64,000 nucleotides of DNA, from the NCBI GenBank assembly GCA_040954595.2, contig CM082594.2, positions 2,542,001-2,606,000 of the forward strand, given 5' to 3'. The position numbers were made by a program, and so were the translations under genes. A model generated the notes under the pieces. It was not told the DNA's origin. It saw nothing but the letters and a program-made list of their open reading frames with translations, and did not search any database. Position 1 is the stretch's first letter. Every line of letters starts with the position of its first letter. This DNA is from Balanoglossus misakiensis (lineage: Eukaryota > Hemichordata). This document shows, piece by piece, positions 20,163-30,843 of this stretch.

Positions 20163-21494
20163 ATGGCATTTCTTCACGAACACTCTTGTGAATGCACAAA
20201 GAGTGAACTGGACTTGTTCACCGTTCCGCCGACTCAGACGAGTGTCGAATCGGGGCATTGGGAAGAAGTCCATCCCCTGACACACATTGTGGAATCAGGG
20301 CCTATTGAATTTGTGATCTCAGGAACGGGCGAAGACTACGTGGATCTCTCTTCCACACTCCTCCTGATCAAGGCCAAAATTACCAACGCAGATGGTACCA
20401 ACCTTGAGGAAAATGCACCCGTCGGCCCTGTGAACCTCTGGCTGCACTCACTGTTCAGCCAGGTGGACGTCCACCTCAATGGGAAAATGATATCCAATCC
20501 TTCCCCTACCTATCCCTACCGAGCGATGATAGAAACATTGCTGAATTACGGCCAAGAAGCTAAACAAACTCAGCTCACTTCAGCCCTCTTCTACAAAGAC
20601 TACCACATACAAATGGATGAATCCGATCCCACAAAAGCAGGAGCAGCAGCCAATACCGGATTGAGGGACCGCTATGGCTTTACCCGTATCAGCAAAGTTG
20701 TCGACATGGTGGGACCCATCCACTCTGACCTCTTCTTTCAACCCAAATATCTCGTGAATGGCGTTGAATTGCGTCTCAAACTCAATCGAAGCAAGAACAC
20801 ATTCTCCCTTATGAGTTCTGCCGAAGAGGCAAGCTTCAAAGGCGTGATCACCGAGGCCACTTTACTGGTCAGGAAAGTAAAAGTCAGTCCGTCTGTACTC
20901 TTGGGCCACGCCGAAGCACTGAAAAAGGCTCCCTCCAAATACCCCATACACCGCTGCGTGATGAAAGTGCTATCCATCCCCGGAGGCACAATGTCTTTCA
21001 ACAAAGACCACATATTTCTGGGACAGCTACCCAAACGAGTGATCATTGGTCTGGTGGACAACGATGCATTCAACGGTTCCTATAAAAAGAATCCTTTCAC
21101 ATTCAGACATTACGACATGACATCGGTCGTCTTGAATATCGGAGGCAAGCAGGTGCCGAGTAAACCCCTGAAGACGGATTTCTCCTGGAACGGAGGCCAG
21201 AAGTACATCATGGCTTACCACTCTCTCTTCAGCGGAACCAATAAAATGGGTCGAGACGAAGGGATCAACGTCAATCGAGCCGAATACGACAACGGATACA
21301 CACTGTTTGCCTTCGATCTCACACCTGACCTGTCTGCAGACGGAGGGCATTTAAACCTGGTCAAAGAAGGCAATCTAGGGTTGGAAATACAATTCAGTCA
21401 GGCTCTCACCAACACAGTCAACCTGCTGGTGTATGGGGAATTGGATAATCTCATCGAAATCGACAGAGATCGAAACGTCCTCTTTGATTATTAG
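20163..21494 (+). CDS. Polinton major capsid protein (double jelly-roll)
   Basis: 443 residues from ATG 20163, which has a good context (GCCATGG); the frame is open upstream to 20091. It contains motifs expected of Polinton capsid proteins, including ESGPIEFVISGTGEDYVDL, LWLHSLFSQVDVHLNGK near residue 95-120, and a C-terminal FDLTPDLS followed by LNLVKEGNLGLEIQFS. The fold is known to match double-jelly-roll capsid proteins of large DNA viruses. It is unbroken and of about the usual length. It is followed four bases later by the protease gene, so the two may be expressed together or from nested transcripts. Confidence 0.9.
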   Translation: MAFLHEHSCECTKSELDLFTVPPTQTSVESGHWEEVHPLTHIVESGPIEFVISGTGEDYVDLSSTLLLIKAKITNADGTNLEENAPVGPVNLWLHSLFSQVDVHLNGKMISNPSPTYPYRAMIETLLNYGQEAKQTQLTSALFYKDYHIQMDESDPTKAGAAANTGLRDRYGFTRISKVVDMVGPIHSDLFFQPKYLVNGVELRLKLNRSKNTFSLMSSAEEASFKGVITEATLLVRKVKVSPSVLLGHAEALKKAPSKYPIHRCVMKVLSIPGGTMSFNKDHIFLGQLPKRVIIGLVDNDAFNGSYKKNPFTFRHYDMTSVVLNIGGKQVPSKPLKTDFSWNGGQKYIMAYHSLFSGTNKMGRDEGINVNRAEYDNGYTLFAFDLTPDLSADGGHLNLVKEGNLGLEIQFSQALTNTVNLLVYGELDNLIEIDRDRNVLFDY

Positions 21495-21498
21495 AACC

Positions 21499-22002
21499 AT
21501 GGACACCATCACGTTATCACATATACTGAAGACCGATAGGTACACATCGCCCACCTTTGGTGGAATCAGGGCCTCGGATCAACTGCCGAAAAGACGCCTG
21601 AAAACTTTCCCAGCAGCTTATGTTGCCAACGTGGATCCAAGTACTCGACCTGGAAAACACTGGGTGGCGTTCTTTTTCCCCGGGGACAATCGGGGAGAAT
21701 ACTTTGACTCATATGGCCAACCACCAAAGCCGAACACTTTTGAAAAGTTTCTCAACAGAAACTGTGATAGATGGACCTACAATGGACAACGAATCCAAGG
21801 ACCACTTTCTTCAGTATGCGGACAGTATGTCCTCTACTATTTGCTACATCGATGCCGCGGTTGGACCATGGCCAATGTTGTGAAACAGTTTACCGAAGAT
21901 TTGAATTTTAATGACTATTTAGTGAATGACATTATTGAGAAAATGACTGGTTTTGACTTTGATGTTCACGATGTTAACTTTTTGCGTGCACAGTTTCAAT
22001 AA
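21499..22002 (+). CDS. PRO: adenain-like cysteine protease (C5/C48 type)
   Basis: 168 residues from ATG 21499. Candidate catalytic residues are His54 (GKHWVAFFF), Asp70 (YFDSYG), Gln100 and Cys107 (in QGPLSSVCGQY). Spacing and flanking motifs match the adenovirus-type maturation protease found in Polintons, which would process capsid and core precursors. The gene is intact. A longer frame beginning at 21433 overlaps the capsid gene and is unlikely to be the real start. An ATTAAA at 22090-22095 could be the polyadenylation signal for this rightward cluster. Confidence 0.92.
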   Translation: MDTITLSHILKTDRYTSPTFGGIRASDQLPKRRLKTFPAAYVANVDPSTRPGKHWVAFFFPGDNRGEYFDSYGQPPKPNTFEKFLNRNCDRWTYNGQRIQGPLSSVCGQYVLYYLLHRCRGWTMANVVKQFTEDLNFNDYLVNDIIEKMTGFDFDVHDVNFLRAQFQ

Positions 22003-22369
22003 CTATTCTGGTGTTATATTGGTGCACTTTTGTTGTATTCCAGTGTTATTATTCTTGGTGTGTTGTTGATTGGAGTTCATAAAACGAATATTAAACTGAA
22101 AGTGTTGTACGTCATTTAAGGCTCTGTTTGTCACATTATTTCCCTATTATGTACAAGCACACATCAGACACACACAAACAAGAATATCACAAAAGAAACC
22201 GATTCCTTTTTAAAAATGATGAAAGCTAAATTTATTTCTAAAAGCCAACAATGAACACTTTAAACAAGTAACAATACAATAGTAAAGTGGGAATTCAATT
22301 TACATTTTTTTTTTTAAATGTCCGTGAAACAACAGCAATGAAAACACAAATTTCAAGCAAAAAAAAAAG
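22003..22369. other. convergent intergenic region of the Polinton
   Basis: The rightward virion cluster and the two leftward genes meet here. ATTAAA at 22090-22095 suits the rightward transcripts. Facing signals for the leftward genes are plausible in the AT-rich stretch 22200-22330, where T and A runs occur, but none is distinctive. No coding frame is supported. Confidence 0.5.
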
Positions 22370-22849
22370 TCAACAGCTGGAAGACTGGCTGGTTGTGGGC
22401 ATTGATTCAATAATGTCGTTGCATAGTATCATTCCGTACACGGTGATGTTGTCCGATAAGGCTTCAAAACACTCCTCCGGATCGTCAGCCCATCTGTACA
22501 TCAGCAATTGTAAAAGTTCATCAACATCCATCAATCCAAAGGGGGAGCCATGTTCCATGTTGATGTCAGCAGTCGCAGCCATGGTCAAGAAACAATTCTC
22601 CACCATATGTAGGTTTACCCTCTCTGCTGCTGTTCCAAAATGTCGGGTAATCACTTCCCTCTTTCCGGCAGGTGTGGCACCGTAATACAAGCATTCGTGC
22701 TCTCTCTGTGACAGATAGTCATGTTGGCATCCCTCACAATTCTCGCTGATGATCTTATCCACTTCCGTTGCAATACATTTAGCATAAATGTATTTAAGAA
22801 GCTTCCGGGCTACTTTTCTGTCCAAATCATTTGGGCAAGAGGGTGGCAT
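22370..22849 (-). CDS. unrecognised Polinton protein with Cys/His cluster
   Basis: 159 residues from the first ATG (22849). The open frame begins only 17 codons earlier, behind a stop, and has no earlier ATG. It contains CEGCQHDYLSQREHEC, a C-x2-C-x9-H-x-C pattern that could bind zinc, followed by a helical C-terminus rich in Asp, Glu and Leu. No signal peptide or membrane segment is seen. It follows the WW-PC4 gene on the same strand; the upstream end of its frame overlaps the end of that gene by a few bases. Both may come from one leftward transcript, perhaps with splicing. I do not recognise the family. Confidence 0.65.
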   Translation of the reverse strand: MPPSCPNDLDRKVARKLLKYIYAKCIATEVDKIISENCEGCQHDYLSQREHECLYYGATPAGKREVITRHFGTAAERVNLHMVENCFLTMAATADINMEHGSPFGLMDVDELLQLLMYRWADDPEECFEALSDNITVYGMILCNDIIESMPTTSQSSSC

Positions 22850-22892
22850 ATACTCTTGAATAAACGAAACAGGAACTGGGTGTGAGACGGTT

Positions 22893-23417
22893 TCAGTCAC
22901 AATTCAGTGTCTTGACAGCATCATCCACACATCTCAGCATACATTTCAACTGACTCCACTCGTCTAGTCTCAAATTAATGCCTTTCTTGGTTGGTATCAG
23001 CTTTCCAGTGGCGGACTGTCTAAAGTAGTCACGAATGCCGACGTATACATAACCCTTGTAAGCCTTGACACACACCATTCTGGCAGAGGTATCTGTTTCT
23101 CGCAGTGTGAAATGAAACTCCCGCTCACCTGTTTGGACGTTGGCATCTCTGTTGTCTGGTTGGGAGTTGGTGGGTTGGCTCAGTGAGGCCTCTGTGTTTG
23201 GAGAATCAAAGAGGGTGGGCGTTGCTGGTGGTTCCTGGGTAGGCTCGGGTGGGCTGGGACTGCCAGGGGGAGTGACTCCACGTTCAGGGACATCTGGTGG
23301 GGTCCAGCGACTTTCACTCGTCTTCACATTAAAGTAATATGGCATGCTGGCCTTTACAGAATAGCATTTGCGCCATCCCTGGTTGCACAGTGTTGGTGAA
23401 ACATCTGGAGTAGCCAT
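22893..23417 (-). CDS. WW-domain and PC4-domain protein of the Polinton
   Basis: 174 residues from ATG 23417. Residues about 14-41 look like a WW domain: two Trp (W16 and W38) bracket a YYFN block and end WTPP. A Pro-rich linker (about 45-85) follows. Residues about 105-172 match the PC4/Sub1 single-stranded-DNA-binding coactivator fold: VYVGIRDYFR, GKLIPTKKGINL, then EWSQLK and VDDAV. PC4 proteins bind melted DNA and RNA polymerase II; WW domains bind proline motifs, including the polymerase II tail. The protein could turn on element transcription or act as its single-strand-binding protein in replication. Both roles are inference; the domain calls are by motif. Confidence 0.82.
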   Translation of the reverse strand: MATPDVSPTLCNQGWRKCYSVKASMPYYFNVKTSESRWTPPDVPERGVTPPGSPSPPEPTQEPPATPTLFDSPNTEASLSQPTNSQPDNRDANVQTGEREFHFTLRETDTSARMVCVKAYKGYVYVGIRDYFRQSATGKLIPTKKGINLRLDEWSQLKCMLRCVDDAVKTLNCD

Positions 23418-23527
23418 AGCTGTATGTACACTGCTCGACAGTCAGAGCTCAAATGAGGCCCCTGAGTGGCCCCGATCTCTTTATAGTCACATCTCATTTG
23501 CATAATTTCAAATCACCCAATCAACTA

Positions 23528-23558
<31 letters not shown>

Positions 23559-23584
23559 CAGTCATCCAATCAGAATGGCATTAT

Positions 23585-24108
23585 ATCACCTCCACTGCCT
23601 CCTCTGCCTCCTCCCAACATCATGCTTTGCAGAAAGTCCACCAATCAAAGCACGTTCCATATATACTTAGCCATATCTCAATTTTCCACCAACTTAGGGG
23701 ACCATGTCTGCCTCCTCCTCCTCCTCAGCTCCTCCTCCTCCGCCTCCTCCTCCTCAGCTCCTCCTCCTCAGCTCCTCCTCCTCAGCTCCTCCTCCTCAGC
23801 TCCTCCTCCTCAGCTCCTCCTCCTCAGCTCCTCAGCTCCTCAGCTCCTCCTCCTCAGCTCCTCAGCTCCTCCTCCTCAGCTCCTCAGCTCCTCAGCTCCT
23901 CATCCTCAGCTCCTCAGCTCCTCCTCCTCAGCTCCTCAGCTCCTCCTCCTCAGCTCCTCAGCTCCTCCTCCTCAGCTCCTCAGCTCCTCAGCTCCTCAGC
24001 TCCTCATCCTCAGCTCCTCAGCTCCTCAGCTCCTCATCCTCAGCTCCTCAGCTCCTCAGCTCCTCATCCTCCCCAAATGAGAGTGCTACGGCTCCAACCT
24101 ATACTACT
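23585..24108 (-). repeat. right terminal inverted repeat, with internal minisatellite
   Basis: Reverse complement of the left TIR, starting at ATCACCTCCAC and ending CCTATACTACT. The internal array (about 23703-24072) is made of CTCCTCAGCTCCTCAGCT-type units with fewer pure CTC repeats than the left copy. The element's inner border is set by the end of homology at 23585. Confidence 0.92.
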
Positions 24109-24114
24109 GACGTC
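24109..24114. repeat. right target-site duplication GACGTC
   Basis: Exact copy of 8638-8643 directly after the CT terminus of the element. Flanking bases beyond it differ between the two sides (left ...ATTGCT, right ACATAT...), so the shared sequence stops at six bases apart from one chance adjacent match. Confidence 0.85.
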
Positions 24115-24360
24115 ACATATTGCAACACAGTGATTTCATTCTGAGTTGTGTTTGTGCTTCCTTCTATAGATGTCTTGATGCCATAGAGACGGCCTACTGC
24201 GAGCTGCATAGTAATGAGTTTTGTCCTTCGCACCATACAAGCGTTCGGTGTCCAAGCGTGTAACACGGCATCCATAGTTATAGTGCTCCAGATTTATCGC
24301 ACTTATGTGGCGTTTTTCATAGTAAGTGTGTAAGGATTGTGGTGTGTGTCCACCCGTTCA

Positions 24361-24451
24361 TCACACCACATCACACCACACCACACCACACCACACCACA
24401 CCACACCACACCACACCACACCACACCACACCACACCACACCACACCACAC
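24361..24451 (+). repeat. CCACA microsatellite
   Basis: About 18 near-perfect ACCAC/CCACA pentamer units just right of the Polinton. It is simple sequence; the short frame across it is a repeat translation. Confidence 0.95.
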
Positions 24452-25662
24452 GGCAAACACAACACCACACACAAAACATCTTTAAAACATCTAGGGAACA
24501 GTAATCAATTCATTTTTCCCGGAAAGTAGTTCTGAGAGTTATTGTGAAATCAAGGATACCGACCAACGCCACACAATGAACATGGTGCGTTGAAAAACCC
24601 CTTAAAGTAATGCACAATGAAACAGCATAGCAAAATCACCGGACATCTCAACTTGCCAAAATCTATCACAAAAGCTGTGCACTCTGCCGACACAAGTTAA
24701 TGATAAATTGTGTTACGTAGGAGAAGTTTTTCTATTGTTTTCGTGGCCAGGTGCACCTTTGTTTATTTCTTTATTTAACATATTAGCGTGACCAGGTGTT
24801 AGTTTTTGGTCGTATAAAAACCACCCGTTATGAACGTCCGACAAGGGGCTTGTAACTAGTTAAAAATACGCACGATTGTGTGCACACCCCCTGTCCGAGT
24901 ATGGTTACGGCAGCTACCGCCCGGCCATAGGCCGCCACGCTAATACGGCAAAGCAGCGGTCAGCGATAGCGTGCGCGTCCTGTAACCACAGTAACTGGAT
25001 CGAACGCTAAAAATCCAATGTTTTGTTCACAGAGATTTTGTACCGTTCACAAAAATCCCTAAGGCTTTTTTCATAGGCCACGTACGCCAGTCAAATTTGA
25101 CTTGTTGACAGAGAACACACTGCATGGAAATACCATTTTCATATTTTATCGCCCCTTTCTTTAAGTTGTGGCTGTGGTGGTATATAATCGGTCTTTTCCT
25201 CGTTCCAGCATATATTAAAGGAACTCAATTTAATTGGTCCGGCCACAGGAGCAATTGGCTACTTTCTGGTAGGCCCTGCACCTTTCTTGCATCTGACACG
25301 GTAAGATATCGTCGATTGTTTATTGTCACTGGTTATTGTCTTTACATTGCAAGGCCCCCGAAGGCAGCATTAAACGTTCGTTTGAATCAGACGACTCAGT
25401 GCAGAATTCGTGAAACTTTACACTCTGACCTCCTGGAGACCTCTGACGTCATTCGGAAGTTTTCGCCCAAGCTGAGCACACATACAGTAGACTAGGCTAA
25501 GTTTAAAATGGCCACTTTGCGTGACGGTCTTCATTCTGTCATCAGCTCTTCTTGTCTTATTTTTAAAAGGTCATAGTTCACCGGTATGCACAAGGAGAAG
25601 AAATATACTGTATTTTATTTGATACCAGTAAGATGTCCTACTAAAAACACCTGCACAGGTTA
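24452..25662. other. no gene seen
   Basis: Unique sequence without a supported frame or RNA gene. A frame at 25124-25495 has no recognisable motif or codon signal and was not accepted. Confidence 0.5.
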
Positions 25663-26253
25663 GGGAGCATTCGTTTTTTACAGGGAGGGGGGGGCGGTGG
25701 AAATCAGGGGGGGGGGGTTTACTTTTACAAAGCAGTTTTTAGGGGGGGACAAATTTTATAATCAAGGGATTATTATATAGGGACTGAAAGGGGGACTTGA
25801 AAACTTTGACGGCTAAATATTTATTTTGAGTCCACAAAAATGCAGTTTCGCGTCCTTTATTTTACAAAATTTTCTAATGTGGGAGGGGGACACCCCCTCC
25901 CACACCCACCCCCTCCATTCATCAACACCTTTCAATCATTGACTGGTTTATCTAGTGTCCCAGGTCAGGGGACTTGCCCCCACCCCATGATAAACTTTGA
26001 GCGGCGACGTTAATTTGCTTTTGCTGGGTTCATTAAAATGCAGCTTTGAGCTCTGTATTTTATAAAATTTTCTTACGTGGGAGGGGGAACATATGTCGAA
26101 CATACACCAATATCTGACAAAGTTTGATAAACTTTTTTTTTTGGGGGGGGGTCACATTTTAGAAAAGTAATTTCCAGGGGGGGTTGCCTTTTACATTTAG
26201 TCGGCGACTCAAATTCCACCGCCCCCCCCTCCCTGTAAAAAACGAATGCTCCC
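25663..26253. mobile_element. Harbinger-like MITE, 591 bp, TTA target duplication
   Basis: The ends are inverted repeats of about 38 bp: GGGAGCATTCGTTTTTTACA... at left and the reverse complement ending ...AATGCTCCC at right. TTA lies directly outside both ends (25660-25662 and 26254-26256), fitting the TWA duplication of PIF/Harbinger elements. The body has G-runs and C-runs and no coding capacity. Its core (about 25780-25980) is closely related to the element at 46553-47255. Confidence 0.85.
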
Positions 26254-26702
26254 TTATATTACTTCGCTACGGTCTCAAAGACGTCGGATCACGTGTGACG
26301 TGCATGCATTTCTTGCAAATAAGAACATTTAAATATGGTATTTGACGACAAACCCAATTTATTTATACAAAAGGAACAAACATTTAAACATAATATGTAA
26401 GACGGTTAATAGTAGTAATTTTATTACTTCAATAAAGGGTTGATGTCGACTCAAAGCACAGATAGTTTGATTTACAACACAAGGAAATGGTTTAGGTCGC
26501 TATGTCCACTTTTAAACCGACTACATCTCGTTGACATCTAGTGGTGGTTTGATAATCTTCACGTTTTCATTTTGAACAAACAGTCATAAATGTAGAGTGT
26601 ACCATTGACACTTGTCCAAACAACAACAAAACAACACACAAAGTATAAAACAATACAATATCAGCGAACAATGTGCATCACCAGTCACATATACTTTCGG
26701 GC

Positions 26703-29700
26703 TCACGAAGTAGTTTGGGCTTGATCTTGTACACCACGAAATGCCTTCTTGTCTTTGTTTGGCATCAAGACCTTCTCCAAACTGATCATCGGGATCTCTA
26801 TTGCCATGGTGACCAGAAAAGCAGCGGCGTAAGTTATTACCGTAATTCCTATGAATACCAGGGTCTGATTGACGAGAAAGCGAGAAAGTAGTTAAAAAAG
26901 TAGTTCAACGGTTATATCATGCATGCCTATATCGCCTGACACATGAGAACTCTACACTAGTCTTTTATGTTGGATATGCATGTTCTATGTTAGAACATAG
27001 ACATGTGTATGGTTAGAACCAATGTGAAACCAGTGTGAATATCTCATGCGGTCGAGATGAACGAGTTCCATATGCTAATTACACAAAGAGAGAACTCTTG
27101 GACAAAAGTTATGAAATACATGTAAAATACCATATCTATTTAAACTCTTACGGCAGTGAGTTGTCGACCTTTATTCAAAATACAATTATTATAGTGATAT
27201 TCCACCCCTGGCACGGAGTAACAACATATTTAAGTGATATAGCGAGAACTGCATATGATGATTACAAGGATCTGAATTAGCAACTGGAAATAACCTGAAG
27301 ACATTGTTGACATGCGCTTGGATGGGTGGCAATGTTTGCAGTATACTTACCAGATCGAACACTGTAAAATACCATAGATGTTTCAGACCCCACGTGTACA
27401 TCAGTATGACGGTCAAGTGGAGGAGATATGCACAGTAGTTCATACGAGCAAGAGGCAACCAGCCGCCCCAGGACAAGAAAGCGTTAACTGGACCTGTGAT
27501 TGGGAGAGAGTGACATGAATGAAATTCTTTGGCACCAGCATGCTGCTAACAGGTATTCGACAGACATGCAAAGGCACATATCCGCACATAAGTATTCATT
27601 ATTGGCCATAAAAACTCGACATCAAATTAAACTTTACGACACTTATTTTCGCGCAGCTGGATTTTTGTCGACAAGACACAGGGAAGCTTCTAATGCAAAC
27701 TCGTGCTATGTGTCAGATACAAGCGCAGACGACTTGGTAGCCATTTTGTGCCCTACCTCCATTTCCGGTGGCGCATGCAAATATCACCCAGCCAATGCAG
27801 GCGGACAATAGAAATCGGTGGATTGACATGTACAGAATGGCTACACCTTGTGGCCTAGGGTCTTCACCATACTTCATGTACTGTCCATATACAACAAGCA
27901 CGGCTACCACAGTGGAACAAAACCACAGAAAGGCGTTGAGAATCTGAAAATAAAGCAATCAAAAACCGACTCAAGTTTGAAATTCAAAATGACCGTCAAT
28001 CTCTATGTTAACACTGAAAATAAGACGGTCAACACACAGTTTTCTTCGCACATTTTAATACATCCTATAGGCGAATAGAACTCAGTTTATGTTCTCAGCA
28101 TATCCAAACAGTAGCATGTTCTAAAAGCGTGAATAATGGGTCCTCAAACTGATGTGGTCCATACGTTTGCAAACACAGGCAAAGTGTAAAACACTACAGA
28201 ACATGTAACGGCACACTTGGCCAATTATTGAATTGAAATTAGACACATACCAAATTACATGTACAGCGGAATTGTTATTGTAATAAGCCTAACAAATGTC
28301 TGACTCTGATCTGACACAAGCTTACCTTGTTGATTCTAACGTTCTTTCCTTTGAGTCTAAATAACACATACCCGAGGCAGATCCCGATCAGATACTGAGA
28401 TATCCTGTAATATGGCTTGGTATAGAGCCAGGCACCTTCAGCTATCGTGGGTTCTCCATACGGACTGTTAAGAAAAATAAGACTTGTGTGCCTATAGGGA
28501 TCTTGCACTTGGGTAAACCAAACCAGCTCCTTGGTTGTTAAAATAAGCCAAATATTTAATTGCAGGCTAGAGTTAAAACGCTCTTATAAATGAAAGTGGC
28601 TATGTATATAATATGTGGTAATGTATTTACGTACGTTCCATTTTAGGAGAAACCAAAATACTGGCTTTGGAATTTTAAATTATCCCTGCAAATTATACAC
28701 ATTTTCTCCAAAGTAATACATCTTCAAAATGAAATCGGCAAAGTTACACCTGCTTCAAGAGGCAAAGTTCTGCTATATTGTTTTACATTTCATCTGATGA
28801 GAGAATGCGCGGCAATAGAGGCATCCTTTGATGCTGTGTGTGCCATGCAAAAAACTTGTACGCCACAATCAAATTATCAGTCTCTGCTGATCAGTGAAAC
28901 TCCGAGGTAAATTGACCAGCGCTGTATCATTTCACTCCCATACAATCTCAAGTGTAAAGCTGTACCTGAATATCAGATTGCGTTTGATATACATGCCGCT
29001 TTTCTCCAGAGCTTATTCTTTACTATCAATCACATGATCTGGCCATGTGACCCACAGCGTTGTCATTTCCAGGTGACGGGCAAGCAATATTTCAGCATCC
29101 AGTAAAAGTTTTTCCGAGTACGATTTTACTTTAAAATCGCCAGACACGCAACATGTATCAGGTATAATGCCTTATCAGCCCCATGGAGTTTCTTTTGCAC
29201 AGTCTTTGTCTGCACCACGTTGTTGAAGTTGCCCATCATCATCTGGAAATTTGAATGCGAACGTAACTGCCGCCTGATCGCGTCTGACGTCATTTGATAT
29301 CGAAGAATACCTACCTAGGATCAAATGCCAAAGCTCTTCCCAAACCAAAGATTAGTCCAGCTGAGATGGCAAAAGAACAGACGGCGGTTATCACGCTGAC
29401 AGTCAATCCAACAACCCATTTCCTACAGTAGAAAGGCAGAACGATAAACTGTGAACGAGATATCAAAATTAGAATGCATAAAATCTTGTCTATCGGAATT
29501 CTTAACGAAAATATTAACCCATAAAACATAATTAATCGATGAATGAATGAATGAATGAATGAATGAATGAATGAATGAATGAATGAATGAATGAATGAAT
29601 GAATGGATGAATGAACGAACGAACGAACGAATGGATGAATGGATGAATGAATGAATGAATGAATGAATGAATGAATGAATGAATGAATGAATGAATGATA

Positions 29701-30797
29701 TCAAATGCCTACCAGTAAAAAAGGGAGATGAAAACTGGACTAAGCATGTACAGCTGCATATCCACTGACAAATACCAAGACCAGCCCATGCACTACAAAA
29801 TGAAATAATAATATTGACATAATATTTTAATCATCAGTATAGAAAGGGAGCTCTTTTAATCAGATGATTAGAGCAATGCTCAAATTATAGCCACATATAA
29901 ATTGGCACTGGGACCAGCACTTACATACAGTTTACATTGTGGGTATCGATCATATATTCATCGAAAGGACGTGTACCTACCTCACTGGTGGACCCAGGGA
30001 ATGGATATAAGTTGTTGATGTACAACAAGTTTGCCCACCATTTAGTATGACAGACTATCTGAGAACCGTACCAATATGGCCACCAGATGCCATCGCCCAT
30101 GTGAACGACGAGGGTGCTGTACATCATCAGGATGAAAGCATAGGCCGGCGTCAGCCTCCAGTAACGGTGGAGGAAAAACTGCAGGCACCATCTTGGATTT
30201 CGCGGTTTGCCGAACTTTTCAACGTTCTTCAGAGTGAGGTACGTGACCAGCAGACCACTGAAAGAGAAACGACACGCCAAGTTGTAATGTTTACCTTCAA
30301 ATTTAAGTTATCTCAAGATACTGTACTCTTTGAAGAGAGGAATGCACTTGCTTGGTAGCCCACTTGCAAAAAGAACGTATGAGCATGTTTGAATGAGTAA
30401 TACTTCTTGCAGTGCACACCAGAAAATCACGATTGCTCATGCATATACAACACCCTTGCCATCTGAACAGTACACGCATGCGTTAGTACAATCACAAGTA
30501 ACGTTACAGGTCTCCACGGCTGGTGTTTGCTTCGCCAGTTTCACCAACCGTCAGTCACGCAATCTTGCTGAAATCCACCAGTACACTGATGTGATACGTT
30601 GGTTTCTATGTACTCACCCAAGTACGAAGAAAGCTTCCACTCCCAACTCTCCAAATACAAGAATCGCAGACAATGAATTGGGCCTCACAACCTCGTACAT
30701 ATAGCGAGGGTTTTCTAAAATGACAAGAAAATAATCGCAATTTATGTCAAACGGCTTCGATTGTTGTGTTTGTCGTCGTCGTCGATGTTGATGATGC

Positions 30798-30843
<46 letters not shown>

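Larger units (their letters stand above)
8644..24108 (+). mobile_element. Polinton/Maverick DNA transposon, both ends present (15,465 bp)
   Basis: A self-synthesising transposon with virus-type genes. It starts AGTAGTATAGG and ends CCTATACTACT. The same 6-bp sequence GACGTC flanks it on both sides (8638-8643 and 24109-24114), fitting the known 6-bp Polinton target duplication and AG terminus. Rightward gene order: DNA polymerase B, packaging ATPase, two small proteins, integrase, penton-like, pVI-like, major capsid and cysteine protease; two leftward genes lie near the right end. All frames except the polymerase are unbroken, and the ends and duplication are intact, so insertion looks recent. 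Confidence 0.96.

Noticed and set aside
23453-24144. Long Ser/Pro/Leu frames on the plus strand
   Set aside because: Same minisatellite of the right TIR, read through in all frames.
29423-29704. SFIH-repeat protein frame
   Set aside because: Translation of the GAAT microsatellite within an intron.
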